A stretch of 64,000 nt of DNA from Macrobrachium rosenbergii (GCF_040412425.1 NC_089766.1:48583297-48647296); one strand, 5' to 3'; shown: positions 36,225 to 47,160, numbered from the stretch's first letter. Notes: generated from the letters alone by a model not told the origin. Program-made: numbers and translations.

Positions 36225-36553
36225 TTTTTAGTTTTCTGTAAAAGAAAACTACTGAGATGACTTTGTCTGTCCGTCCGCCCTTTTTCTGTCCGCCCTCAGG
36301 TCTTAAAAACTACTGAGGCTAGAAGGCTGCAAATTGGTATGTTGATAATCCACCCTCCAATCATCAAACATGCCAAATTGCAGCCCTCGAGCCTCCTCAG
36401 TGGTTTTTATTTTATTTGAGGTTCAAGTTAGCCATGATCGTGCGTCTGGGATCGCTACAGGTGCCAACAACACAGGCCACCATCGAGCCGTGGCTGAGAA
36501 TTTCATACAGCATTATAAGCTGTGCAGAAAACTCGATTGCGCCGAAGAAACTT
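36225..36553 (-). mobile_element. Family C element, copy C12 (subtype II, minus)
   Basis: Terminal hairpin, central hairpin (arms intact) and the CAGGTGCCAACAACACAGGC subtype II block. The 5' hairpin is decayed (CGCCGAAGAAACTTTTGCG). Confidence 0.8.
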
Positions 36554-36637
36554 TTGCGAAAATCTTCACACAAATGTGATTCGATTAAGGCTAAATATGT
36601 TATCCACTGAAATTAAACCAATCAGCTCTGCTTTTCT

Positions 36638-36965
36638 TTCCACTGATTAAGAATAGAATGAAATATACAACTTACGCCGAAGGCCAAGCGCTGGGACCTA
36701 CGAGGTCATTCAGCGCTGAAAGGAAAATTGAGAGGTGTAACAGGAGGAAAACCTCGCAGTTGCACTATGAATCAATTGTTAGGAGAGGGTGGAAAGTAAG
36801 ATGGAAGAAAGAATATGAAAGGAGGTACAGTAAAAGGAGTGAAAGGGGTTGCAGCCAGGGGCCTAAGGAAGGGACACTACAAAGAACCTCAAGCAAATGC
36901 CTACAGTGCGCCGGCGTGAGGTGCACTGATCACTACCCCCCAACGGGGTTCCACTGATTAAGAAT
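36638..36965 (+). mobile_element. Family A retroposon, copy A12, with 17-bp TSD
   Basis: TTCCACTGATTAAGAAT occurs at 36638-36654 and again at 36949-36965, exactly flanking the 294-bp element 36655-36948. This fixes the family boundaries: start AGAATGAAATATACAACTTA, end CCCCCCAACGGGG. A duplication this long and irregular is typical of target-primed reverse transcription. Confidence 0.88.
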
Positions 36966-38390
36966 TGAAATCAATTGACTTTCACTGTCTATCAACTTTT
37001 TTTTTTTTTTAAGGGTCCTTCCAGTCCCAAACAAGGAAAAATCTGTGAGAAATATAGTAACACAGAATGTGAATTAATAGTAGGAAAAATTAGTGAACAT
37101 TGTAATATAGACCCCTAATACTAAAGAGTTTGACATAATAATTGAAAAATTGGATGAAATATGTAGAAATCACAAGGACTGGACTATACTCTAACCTGGA
37201 GACTTTAACTTTCCTTTTGTAGAATGGAAAGAACGAATAGAGACTGTGGTTGTATTTATACATATAAAAAGAGAGCAATAGTAGTGCAGAAGATAAGAGG
37301 CAATTTGAAAAGCTATTAGATATGCTACTAGAACATAACATTCAGCAAATAAATCACCTACCAACAAGAAAGGATAATATTTTAGATCTAGTATTTGTGA
37401 ACGAGGTGAACTATGTTAAAAAGAAATAATAGTATATAACATTAAGTATTTCGGACCATAATGTCATAGAACTAACAGTCCGTTCCAGAACATATGAAAA
37501 CAGAGAAAAGCAAGAAACGAAAAAATGGGAAGGATATGGAAAATACAATTTCTATAGTAAGAATATAAATTGGTCAAAAATAAATGAAGAATTAAACAAA
37601 GAATGGGAAAATATATTTGTAAGTGATGATATACAGGTAAATACCGATATATTATATAAAATATTGAAAGTGGAAAATATACGAAGAAAAAGTAATCAAG
37701 TCAATTCCAAGAGACAGAAGGATCTTATTCCAGAAAATTAGAAAGTGGAAAAAAGCTCTTGCAAAAGAAAAGAATGCATGGAAAGTGATGGAACTAAAGG
37801 TAAGGAAAATGCAGAACAAAAGAGTATACAATCAAAAGAAAATGAAAAAGGGAACCTAGAAGAAATGACACTACAAAATATCAAGCAAAACCCTAAAATT
37901 TTTATTCATATGCAAAAAGATGAATAAAATAAGAGTAGAAATAGGCCCTCTAAGAATTGAAGCGATTAACGAATGAAAAAGAAAATGCCCTGAAAAGAAT
38001 TGATACAGAAATAAGGGCGATTAATATAGATAGGTGAACTAACGGCAGAAAGATATTCTATGACGGATCAAAAGTGGTTAAGACTGAAGTAATTATAGGC
38101 CTTGAAATTAATGATTTAATGAAAAATAGATTGTTAATATAGGACAAATGGTTTTGCGGAAAAAGTACAAAAAACTGTTGAAATATATATAAAAATATGA
38201 TAAAAAGATTCTAGAAAATACCAGATACTTATCAGATATTAGCTATTAATGAAATTTGGATGCAGACCAGAAGTAGCTATTGTTAAAGACATTCAGGTAG
38301 CAATATTATTAAGACAAAATTAAGACTTCAAATCAATTGACTTTTTTGGTTTACCTAGACTTTGCAAAAAGCTTTTGACAAGGTTTTTTT
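36966..38390 (+). pseudogene. LINE endonuclease-to-RT remnant
   Basis: Decodes in steps as a non-LTR retrotransposon ORF2. VNIVI-stop-TPNTKEFD at about 37093-37134 resembles IVxYRPPN. IEKLDEICRNHKDW, stop, PGDFNFPFVEW at 37141-37230 carries the GDFN motif of the APE-type endonuclease. After a frameshift FEKLLDMLLEHN..LDLVFVNE (37304-37408), then ISDHNVIELTV (37448-37480) with the catalytic SDH motif. A long open linker to 37738 is followed, after another shift, by WKKALAKEKNAW and IRVEIGPL. The RT starts with FGCRPE near 38257, and VYLDFAK / AFDKV at 38349-38386 is RT motif A with its catalytic Asp, split by one extra A. An insertion beginning with poly-T ends the ORF there. CR1-like by pattern; dead. 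Confidence 0.75.
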
Positions 38391-38960
38391 TTTTTTTTTG
38401 AAGGGTCCTGATTATGATTGCAGACATAGACAGTAATGTTAAGGACTCAGTAGTAAGAAGTTTTCTGCAGATCCAGTCCCACGCTTGGGCAGAGATAAAT
38501 AGGATGTAAATCAGCATACAAACCCACAGTCCTTTTTCAGGAGGAGTCCTGAATTCAAAAATGGGAACCTCCCCATCCATCAGCCTCCCCTTGAATATTG
38601 CAATATAAGGATTTGCCTCTTTTATGACGAGTGTGTACAAAGGTCATTTACAGCTAGAATAGAAGAAAGACTGGGAAATAAAATAAGAGGAAGGATGATG
38701 GAACTAAATTAAGAAGAGAAATAATGCAGCGTCTATTCAAGACGGCCATATCTAAGATGCATCCCAGACCTTTTCCTGTAAGGTCTGGAGAAGATTCGAA
38801 CCTCCCCATCCATCCGCCTCCCGGAAGGGCCTCTTTTATGACGAGTGTCTGACTTCGGCAAGAAATAAAAGAGGAAGGGATCTGACCACCTTTGACAGGA
38901 TGATAAAGAAGAGTGTCTGCCTTCCCCCAGTGATGACCACCTTTGCTGACAGTGATGAAG
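38384..38960 (-). repeat. Poly-A-ended insertion and local duplications
   Basis: On minus, a sequence ending AGGACCCTTC plus A14 (38384-38400) interrupts the LINE. A similar GGACCCTT plus A13 lies at 36997-37017. Minus-strand motif TCATAAAAGAGG..GATGGATGGGGAGGTTC occurs at 38550-38630 and again at 38785-38845. GACCACCTTTG is repeated at 38885 and 38935. A 106-aa open frame on minus (38320-38640) has no recognised family. Confidence 0.45.
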
Positions 38961-39104
38961 TTGTCGACTTTGCCGCCTCAGAGTCGCTTACGTAAGTGGC
39001 ATAAGACGCGCATTCTGAGTTCGTCCGTGTTTTCAAATCTCGGAGGAATGGCTGGAGTTGACGGGACTTTAGGTTTACGAACGTAGCGCAAATTACAACA
39101 TAAA

Positions 39105-39441
39105 ACAAGTCAATAATGCGCCGAAGTTTCTTCGGCGCAGTCGAGTTTTCTGTACAGCGTATAATCAAGGCCTCCGAAAAGAGATCTATCTTCCGGTGGT
39201 CTCGGTATAACGCTGTGTGAGCAGTGGCCCATGAAACTTTAACCACGGCCCGGTGGTGGCCTGTCCTATACCGTTGCCAGATGCACGTTTTTGGCTAAAT
39301 TTAACCTTGAATAAAATAAAAAATACAGAGGCTACAGGGCTGTAATTTGGTATGTTAGATGATTAGGGTGGATGGTGGATGATCAACATACAGTAGTTTT
39401 CAAGAATTGCGGACGGACAACAAAGCCATCCCAATAGTTTT
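39105..39441 (+). mobile_element. Family C element, copy C13 (subtype I)
   Basis: Perfect 5' hairpin GCGCCGAAGTTTCTTCGGCG and good H2. The right arm of the central hairpin is deleted (CAACATACAGTAGTTTTCAA), so the hairpin is lost. Confidence 0.8.
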
Positions 39442-39732
39442 CCTCAGTAGTTTTCAGTAATTTACATACATTTAAAATCATAATGTATTTACATACATTA
39501 CCCATAAATACATGTTTCTCAACAAGTATTTATGGGGTTGAGGTTACTACCGATAATGCCCGAACACTGCTGCTGCCCTCGGAAATGCCAATGGCTTTGG
39601 ACTTCAATAACTTGTATCGCAAGGTGAGTGGGCAGGTAGTTGCAGGGTTGTGAACCCCTCGGGGTGAAAGAAACGCCCCTTAAATGGCTTCTGGGCATCT
39701 TTCTCTGAAATACCCCTCAAATGGTTTCTGGG

Positions 39733-39785
<53 letters not shown>

Positions 39786-39981
39786 AAGAATGAATGTTAA
39801 GATTAGTGGTATATTCATCAATGACAGTAATTCTTCATTCATTATTCACAGATATTCATTCTGAAAGCAGTCTGACAATCTGTTATGCGTACTGCATTTT
39901 GTTTGATAATGATCCCATACCTTATGCTTCAAGGGTGAGAGCATCTGATCACTCAGCTAGTTACAAGTTGTTGTAATAACT

Positions 39982-39982
<1 letters not shown>
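39442..39982. repeat. Spacer with 45-bp duplication and (CT)n
   Basis: CCCTTAAATGGCTTCTGGGC and CCCTCAAATGGTTTCTGGGC (about 39677 and 39714) are followed by (CT)n at 39737-39782. Otherwise unclassified. Confidence 0.55.
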
Positions 39983-40058
<76 letters not shown>

Positions 40059-40290
40059 TCAGTTAATGAAAACTATTCACATGGAACAAGCCCACCAAAG
40101 GGGCCACTGACTTGAAATTCAAGCATCCAAAGAATGTGTTGGTTTCAGCCTCCCACCGCAGACCTCACCCACACTGCAGCAGTAACTGATCATGATACAG
40201 AGCCAGTGATTTTTCATCGCTCTGGGGGAGACGCGAACCCCCTGCGACATCTCAGTGGCATGCCACGACACTAACCACTACCAGCGGATG
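39983..40290 (-). mobile_element. Family B SINE, minus strand
   Basis: (ATT)n at 39985-40058, shared block, CAGCAGTAACTGATCATGAT linker and head with B box complement GACGCGAACCC. The 5' end stops at the A box (CTAACCACTACCAGC). Confidence 0.82.
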
Positions 40291-40369
40291 ATGGCGGTCG
40301 ATGACCCTCCTCATACTGACCAGAGGACAGTAAATTTAACCCTTAAAAGTACAAAATAACGAAAATGCG

Positions 40370-40653
40370 TGGGGGTTACTGCCGACAGTGCACCCCACGG
40401 GGTACACTGTAAGCATTCCTTAAGGTTCCTTGCAGCGTCCCTTTCATTCCTTTTACTGTACCTCCGTGAAATTCTCTTTCTTCCATCTTGCTGGGCCTAT
40501 CCATTCTTGACAATTATTTCTTCCATCTTCCGATGTCTTCCACCCCTGTTAACACCTTTCAGACCTACCTACTCTCAATTTCCTTTCCAGCGCTGAATGA
40601 CCTCAGTAGGTCCCAGTGCTTGGCCTTTGGCCCAAACTCTACATTCCATTCCG
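40370..40653 (-). mobile_element. Family A retroposon, copy A13 (minus strand)
   Basis: Internal deletions between the CTGCAGC hairpin and the GGAGGTACAG block; 5' end intact (CCAGTGCTTGGCCTTTGG). Confidence 0.78.
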
Positions 40654-41208
40654 ACAGAAAATAAGTATAATGGAGCACTCTTATTTCAACCTGCTTATTA
40701 ATTACTGTCTGTGACGACAAACTAAAGACTACTGTTATGGAATATAATGCAATTATTGTACGGTGAACATCTGTACAATTGTACAAAAAGAGAACTGTTT
40801 ATTTGAGATGATTATTAAGTGCAGTATATGAACACAATTTTGTAGAGTATCGTTACACGAAAACTAATAAACGCAATACTGTAATAAAAAGAAATTTATC
40901 AGGACACAATGAAAAAGTCAATCAAAAACGATTGAAAAAAGAAGGATCCGTGAGTTCTTATGCTAATAGGCAGTCTCTCCCTGTCTCTTACTTAATCCAA
41001 TATCCCTGAGATTAAAGTGTCATTATGAGCGTCATTATCACTCCTGAACGAGACGAACAAGTGTTGGTTCTCAAGGGAAAAATTCACGGCGCGAGAGACA
41101 GGCTTTTTTTTTTTTTTTTTTTTTTTTTTTGAAGATTATACTTAAATCTTCTGATGACTTTTCGGTGAGTCCGGAATTCACTTTCTTAACGTACCTAGAT
41201 TTACCGGT
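40654..41208. other. Unclassified sequence with poly-T
   Basis: (T)24 at 41107-41130. No gene recognised. Confidence 0.35.
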
Positions 41209-41449
41209 CCGCTGGTAAGATGGTTAGCGTCGTGGCGTGCCGCTCATGAGATGTAGCGAGTTCGAGCCTCCCCCAGGGCGATGAAAAAATCGCTGGTTCT
41301 GTATCGTGATCAGTTACTGCTGCAGTTTTGGGTGGGCGGTCTGCTGTGGGAGGTTGGAACGAACAATCTTTTGGAAGCTTGGGTTTCGAGTCAGTGGCCC
41401 CTTTGGTGGGCTTGTTCCATGTGAATAGGTTTCATCTACCGAAATAATA

Positions 41450-41504
<55 letters not shown>
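41209..41504 (+). mobile_element. Family B SINE
   Basis: A box region GCTGGTAAGATGGTTAG, B box GAGTTCGAGCCTCC (closest to consensus in the window), linker, shared block and (AAT)n at 41446-41502. Confidence 0.87.
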
Positions 41505-41643
41505 TTCAGTTTCCTAAACCACTCACTCTGACTTTCGACTGAATTATCTGATTCACTACTGAACTGATCTTCACAGACTTCATATAGATCACTCCTGAAA
41601 TTCGCTCGGAAAGATAAAAGATTGTGAATAGAATATGTAGTTT

Positions 41644-42021
41644 TTTAGTTTTCTGTAAAAGAAAACCATTGTGCCGGCTTAGTCTGTCCGTCCGCACTTT
41701 TTCTGTCCGCCCACAGATCTTAAAAACTACTGAGGCTAGAGGGCTGCAAATTGGTACGTTTATCATCCACCCTCCAATCATCAAACATACCAAATTGCAG
41801 CCCTCCAGCCGCGGTGGTTTTTATTTTATTTAAGGTTAAAGTTAGCCATAATCGTGCATCTGGCAACGATATAGGACAGGCCACCACCGGGCCGAGGTTG
41901 AAGATTCATACTGCATTATACCGAGACCACCGAAAGACAGATCTATTTTCGGTGGCCTTGATTATACACTGTACAGAAAACTCGATTGCGCCGAAGAAAC
42001 TTAGGGGCATATTTTACTTGT
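41644..42021 (-). mobile_element. Family C element, copy C14 (subtype I, minus)
   Basis: Near full length; ends at ATATTTTACTTGT. GCCGCGGTGG replaces the usual outer central-hairpin arm, opening that stem. Confidence 0.83.
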
Positions 42022-42380
42022 TTATATATAACACTACGCAATCCTGTCTGAGAAGAAATTTTATATAACTAACACAACGAGGGTTGATGACTTATAAAAA
42101 ATGATATAGTCTCTTTCGCAATTCATTTTAAGGTAACTTTTACACTACTGTGTCCACGCTAGTAATAATTATCCGGGTACCATACCAATTATTTGAGATG
42201 CCCATCACTTTGAAATAATGGACAGGGATGCCACAAAATTCACGGGCATTGGCTGAGCTGTGTCAGACGCAAGGGGTTATGAGTAGACCAATATTATTAC
42301 AAGAATGATGAGTAGAGTTTTATCAAGAGGGGTCAGTTAGAAGACTGACTGAATTCAACAGCACCCCAGCCATGCACGCC

Positions 42381-42383
<3 letters not shown>
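42022..42383. other. Unclassified sequence
   Basis: Nothing recognised. Confidence 0.3.
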
Positions 42384-42428
<45 letters not shown>

Positions 42429-42664
42429 TCAGTAGATGAAACCTATTCACATGGAACAACCCCACCAAAGGAGCCACTGACTTGAAATTCTTTGAGATTC
42501 CAGAGAATGGCGGTTCCAACCTCCCACCGCAGCAGACCCCACCCACACTGCAGCAGTAACTGATCATGATACAGAGCCAGTGATTTTTCATCGCCCTGGG
42601 GGAGACGCGAACCTGCCACATCTGAGTGGCATGCCACGACACTAACCACCAAACCAGCCGACCA
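42384..42664 (-). mobile_element. Family B SINE, minus strand
   Basis: (ATT)n at 42385-42428 through to the head GCTGGTTTGGTGGTTAGTGT. The A box is altered (TTTGGTGG instead of TATAGTGG). Confidence 0.84.
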
Positions 42665-42696
42665 GTAGCACCTGGACCAGTCGCTGTGGTTTCCAC

Positions 42697-43022
42697 AGAA
42701 TAGAACAGAATATAGAATTTAGGCCAAAGGCCAAGCGCTAGCTGGGACCTATGAGGTCATTCAGCGCTGAAGGGGAAATTGACAGTAAGAAGGTCTGAAA
42801 GGTGTAACAGGAGGAAAACCTCAAAGCAGTTGCACTAGGAAACAATTGTTAGAGAGGGTGGATAGTCACACGGACGAAAGAGAATATGAACAGAGGTACT
42901 GAGGCTAGAGGGCTGCAATTTGGTATGTTTGATGACTGGAGGGTGGATGATCAATTAATTTGCAGCCCTCTAGCCTCAGTAGTTTTTTTTAAGATCTGAG
43001 GGCGGACAGAAAAAGTGCGGAC
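42697..43022 (+). mobile_element. A/C chimera 1: family A (A14) fused to family C (C15)
   Basis: Family A runs from 42697 to CAGAGGTAC, then continues without spacer as family C from TACTGAGGCTAGAGGGCTG. The breakpoint is at a 3-5 nt overlap around 42897-42901. The C part keeps the central hairpin (loop reduced, AACATACC of the right arm deleted) and stops at AAAAAGTGCGGAC, without the terminal hairpin. Confidence 0.8.
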
Positions 43023-43565
43023 TGATTAACAAGGCTTCCTTGCCTTTATCAAACAAAGTGACTAACGGGTTTTCATAAACATAAAACACAAATAATAGAA
43101 AACGATCAATATTTTCATAAAAGAGCGACAATAAAACTCAACGATAACAAGCAACTAACGGCATTCCCCGCCTTTAATCCCGGCATCCACTTACTTTCGA
43201 AAGAGAATTAAATTCGCTCCGCCATCAGGCGCATTAGTTAATTACCTAATTAATTAACCCAACGTTAAATTATAGTGGCCGACTGTCCAGACCTCCAAAT
43301 AATTCGCATTATAGCGCCTGTTCGTACATCAAGAGCAACGCAGTGGCCCACTCCATTAGGCGTCAATTTACCGATCCTATGGGGAATGCGCTTTACACGC
43401 GCGCGCGCACGTAAAGAAACATACACATATACACACGCACACACTCTCAGAATATCTTGTGAATGGATTCATCTCAGTGAACTGACGTTTACGCAGTCAA
43501 TTCCCTTCGTTTAATCATGGTATGGTAGTATACATTTAGAAGGAGTACTGATTGAACATTTCTGA

Positions 43566-43571
<6 letters not shown>
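43023..43571. other. Unclassified sequence
   Basis: Palindromic AT stretch TTAATTACCTAATTAATTAA at 43235, (GC)-alternating CGCGCGCGCAC at 43399. No gene. Confidence 0.35.
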
Positions 43572-43629
<58 letters not shown>

Positions 43630-43813
43630 AGTTAGCTGCATCCCTTAAGAGTTGACTGATAACTCGGTGCCTATTTCACTATTTAAATCAAACGAAACTG
43701 GCTGGGTTTTCAAAGAAAAAGCGCCCATGCCATTCGTTCCTCTCCTGGCTCTGGGTTCGAACCCGGGTTCTATTATTGTGAGACGGTGGTGAAACACTGT
43801 TTCAAGAGAACCA

Positions 43814-43893
<80 letters not shown>

Positions 43894-43926
43894 CTATTAT
43901 TGTGAGACAGTAGTGAAACAATTCTT

Positions 43927-43968
<42 letters not shown>
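43572..43968. repeat. (CT)n / (GA)n region with tRNA-like spacer
   Basis: (CT)n at 43572-43626, (AC)n plus (GA)n at 43811-43890, (GA)n at 43930-43968. The segment ATTCTATTATTGTGAGACRG and TGAAACA..TTCAAGAGA is duplicated around the second tract. GGGTTCGAACCCGGG at 43752 is a B-box-like palindrome, probably SINE-derived. Confidence 0.65.
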
Positions 43969-43971
<3 letters not shown>

Positions 43972-44063
43972 GTGAGGTGAGGGATTGATTGAAACCATAA
44001 CAACAGTAAATATATCCACAGGAAAAATGAAATTACGAGCAGGTAAAATGAAGAGAAGAATAG

Positions 44064-44677
44064 AGGACTTATAAAGCCCAAGCGCTGAGACCTATGAGGT
44101 CATTCAGAGCTGAAACGGAAATTAGAGAGTAGAAGGGTCTGAAAGGTGTAACAGGAGGAAAACTCAATAATTGTTAGGAGAGGGTGAATAACAAGATGGA
44201 AAAAAGAGAATATGAACGGAGGTACAGTAAAAGGAATGAAAAGGGGTTGCAGCTAGGGGCCTAAAGAAGGGACGCTGGAAAGAACCTCCAGTAATGCCTA
44301 CCGTGCACCGCGATCGAGTTTTTCTGTACAGCCGCTACAGCGTATAATCAAGGCCACCGAAAATAGATCTATCTTTCGGTGGTCTCGGTATAATGCTGTA
44401 TGAGCCGCTGCCCATGAAACTTTAACAACGGCCGGGTGGTGGCCTATCCTATATCGTTGCCAGAAGCAAGATCGTGGCTAACTTTAACCTTAAATAAAAT
44501 AAAAACTACTGAGGCTAGAGGGCTGCAATTTGGTATGTATGATGACTGGAGGGTGAATGATCAATATACCAATTTGCAGCCCTCTAGCCTCAGTAGTTTT
44601 TAAGATCTGAGGGCGGACAGAGGTGAGGACGGACAGACAAAGCCGGCGCAATAGTTTTCTTTTACAGAAAACTAAAA
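44064..44677 (+). mobile_element. A/C chimera 2: family A (A15) fused to family C (C16)
   Basis: Family A runs to GTGCACCGCG, then directly into family C at GCGATCGAGTTTTTCTGTAC (junction 44308-44314). Family C then continues complete to CAGAAAACTAAAA, with H2, central hairpin arms at 44505-44539 and 44563-44597, and terminal hairpin. The fusion removes the A terminal hairpin and the C 5' hairpin. (TA)n and GA tracts are absent at the joint. Confidence 0.8.
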
Positions 44678-44948
44678 GCGTCCAGTGACTACATTCCTTC
44701 CATTACGCAGCAGCGAATATCCAATTCAGAAAACATTCCGCAATGTCCCCATTTTCTTAACGGGAGCGACGGCTGAGGTACCCATTATCCCGGCCGTTTA
44801 TTAATCAAGAGGGGATGTGCCAAGATGATGAATGCTGAGGAAATGAGAACTTTAATACCTTAATGCCCTCAATACCCTCCATACTGATATTGGCATTATT
44901 TCATTCAACAGAATACGGATTTTTTTTAAATGGCATATCAGGCTGATT
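44678..44948. other. Unclassified sequence
   Basis: Nothing recognised. Confidence 0.3.
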
Positions 44949-45275
44949 CCGGTATAATGCTGTAGGAGCCGCGGCCCCATGAAACTTTAACCACGGCCCG
45001 GTGGTGGCCTATCTTTATCGTTGCCAGTAGTACGATTATGGCTGACTTCAACCTTTAATAAAATAAAAACTACCGAGGCTAGAGGGCTGCAATTTGGTAT
45101 GTTTGATGACTGGAGGGTGGATGATCAACATACCAATTTGCAGCCCTCTAGCCTCAGCAGTTTTCAAGATCTGAGGGCCGACAGAGAAAGTGCAGAAGGA
45201 AAAAGTGCGGACAGAATAAAGTGCTGACGGACAGACAAAGCCGGCACAAAAGTTTTCTTTTGCAGAAAACTAAAA
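44949..45275 (+). mobile_element. Family C element, copy C17, 5'-truncated (subtype I)
   Basis: Begins inside the H2 region (CCGGTATAATGCTGTAGGAG). Near the 3' end one extra GGAMAGAAAAAGTGC-like unit is duplicated, the same motif that is amplified in C1. Confidence 0.8.
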
Positions 45276-45540
45276 TAATGGCGTGTCTTGCCTAACCTTA
45301 TATACACTGATAAAACAAGCTGACAATAATACCTTATGAATAATAATGTTATTTCATAGTAATTTTATGATGTTGTAACATTTAGCTTGCAAAACCGTTT
45401 CGATGAAATACCCTTACAAAACATCCTACTAATGATAACACTCCATCCCTCAGTCCAAATGAATTTTTGAGAAGTAAAATATATCAAAAATAAATACACA
45501 GAAAAAACCTATCTATATAATAATAATAATATCATAGTGG
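45276..45540. other. Unclassified sequence
   Basis: AT-rich, nothing recognised. Confidence 0.3.
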
Positions 45541-45559
45541 ATCTTGTTTGTCCTTTCCC

Positions 45560-45840
45560 CCGAGTAACAGTAGGGAGACATGACACAGCCATCCCCATCC
45601 CCTGAAAACCGGTTTGTCCGCCCAGGTGGGGCAGGGTAGGTGAGGGATTGGGAGGATAGGGGAGACATCCACCCTCCTCCTATAAACCTGTTTGTCCGCC
45701 ACGGGTGGGGGTGGGGTAGGTAACGGATCGGGAGGGTAGGAGAGACATCCCCCTCCTCCTGCAAACCAGTTTGTCCGCCACGGGTGGGGGTGGGGTAGAT
45801 AACGGATTGGGAGGGTAGGGGAGACAGCAGCGCCGGGTTC
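45560..45840. repeat. 78-79-bp G-rich tandem repeat, 3 copies
   Basis: GTTTGTCCGCC recurs at 45612, 45690 and 45769. Each unit contains a G-rich tract (GGGTGGGGGTGGGGTAGG) and GGGAGGGTAGG on +. Minus-strand open frames of 108-111 aa are proline-rich translations of the array. Confidence 0.85.
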
Positions 45841-46344
45841 CAGCGCAAAGTGACTCACAACTTTATAATGTTTCTTAGGTGTCGAGTAAAATTAGGCGCA
45901 TCAATTTTGAGCTACGAAAATTTTATAAAAAAATTCAACTCGATTTACCCCGAACAACATTCCCCGAGAGAACGCTTTCTTTTTATACATAAATCTGCGT
46001 CAGTGTCTATTCCTCATTCTGGATCGATGCATTTTTTTTTATTTAGCTTTTTGGTGGGATTAACTGAATGGCCGAAGATATTCAACGGCTGGCACAAATC
46101 CTTTTTAATCAGCCAATCGGTGAAACGCAAATGAGAAGGATTACTGTCCCAGTGTCATTGAGAGATTAATTGCAAATTCACGGAGTTTCACTTCATGAAA
46201 AAGATTATTATCTTCTAAACACAATGAGCACTCGGCAATCCTCCATCACCCGGTGCTTATTTGGGTGTATAAGCGGGGATGAAAATGGGTATAAGAATTT
46301 ATTGGCATTCCGTGTGAGAGGAATTCTGGAGAGATTTGTCAACC
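45841..46344. other. Unclassified sequence
   Basis: A 94-aa open frame at 45850-46134 has no recognised family; I do not call it a gene. Confidence 0.3.
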
Positions 46345-46625
46345 AATATGAAGTGGAGTGGAACACTGAATTTAGCCCAGAGGCCAAGCGCTGGGACCTA
46401 TAAGGTCATTCAACGCTGAAAATGAAATTGGCAGTAAAAAGGTTTCAAAGGTGCAACCGTTTGGAGACGGTTAAGGAAAGTAAGATGGAAGAAAGAGAAT
46501 ATGAACGGAGGCACAGCAAAAGGAATGAAAGGGGTTGCAGCTAGTGGCCGAAGACACGCTGCAAAGAACCTTAAGCAATGCCTACAGCGCACCGTGAGAG
46601 GTGCACTGACGGCGAATATGAAGTG
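46345..46625 (+). mobile_element. Family A retroposon, copy A16, with 11-bp TSD
   Basis: AATATGAAGTG at 46345-46355 and 46615-46625 flanks the 259-bp element 46356-46614. The element lacks the last hairpin (ends CACTGACGGCG) and has an internal deletion, showing that shortened forms can be flanked by a duplication. Confidence 0.85.
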
Positions 46626-46879
46626 ACCGTTGAAACAGCGAGAAATAAAATTTACGCGAACCGGGCAAGCAAGCAACGACTATACCAGGTTATGCAAACG
46701 AGTTTCATTATAACAATGAGGAAATTGTCCATAATGCTTACAATGATGTATCGAAAATAACTATTGTCAATAACTACGTAAGGAAATCACAGCTCTTAAA
46801 CAAACTCCGACTGAATTTGCACAAAAACTGGAGTGTGTTCAGGAACAGGCAGAATCAGAGGACGTTCCAGAAATGCTTC
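46626..46879. other. Unclassified sequence
   Basis: Nothing recognised. Confidence 0.3.
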
Positions 46880-47160
46880 ACTTCAACATGTCATTACGTT
46901 TGGAACTTCAGAAGTTCAAGCGAAGATGCAATGCATTACTAACCTAATGCTATGCTCCTTGCATCTTAATACATTTTTATCTATTTGTTAATTTATTATT
47001 TTTTCTTTTTTAATAAGTAAGTGGGATCTATTCTTTCTGTATTTCCCCTTACTTCCTCTTACTTCTTCCTAATGAACACCTTAATATTCCTTGGAAGCTT
47101 GAATTTCAAGTCAGTGGCCCCTTTGGTGGGCTTGTTCCTTATGAATAGGTCTCATCTTCC

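Noticed and set aside
38320..38640. 106-aa minus-strand frame as a gene
   Set aside because: It crosses the poly-A junction into antisense LINE sequence; part is duplicated at 38785-38845 with frame breaks.
43745..43770. tRNA gene at GGGTTCGAACCCGGG
   Set aside because: Only a B-box-like palindrome; no A box or cloverleaf.
45513..45858. Two overlapping proline-rich 108-111 aa frames
   Set aside because: Translation of three 78-79-bp G/C-rich repeats with no other coding evidence.
45850..46134. 94-aa frame as a host gene
   Set aside because: No recognisable family, splice context or codon signal; length is within chance for AT-rich DNA.
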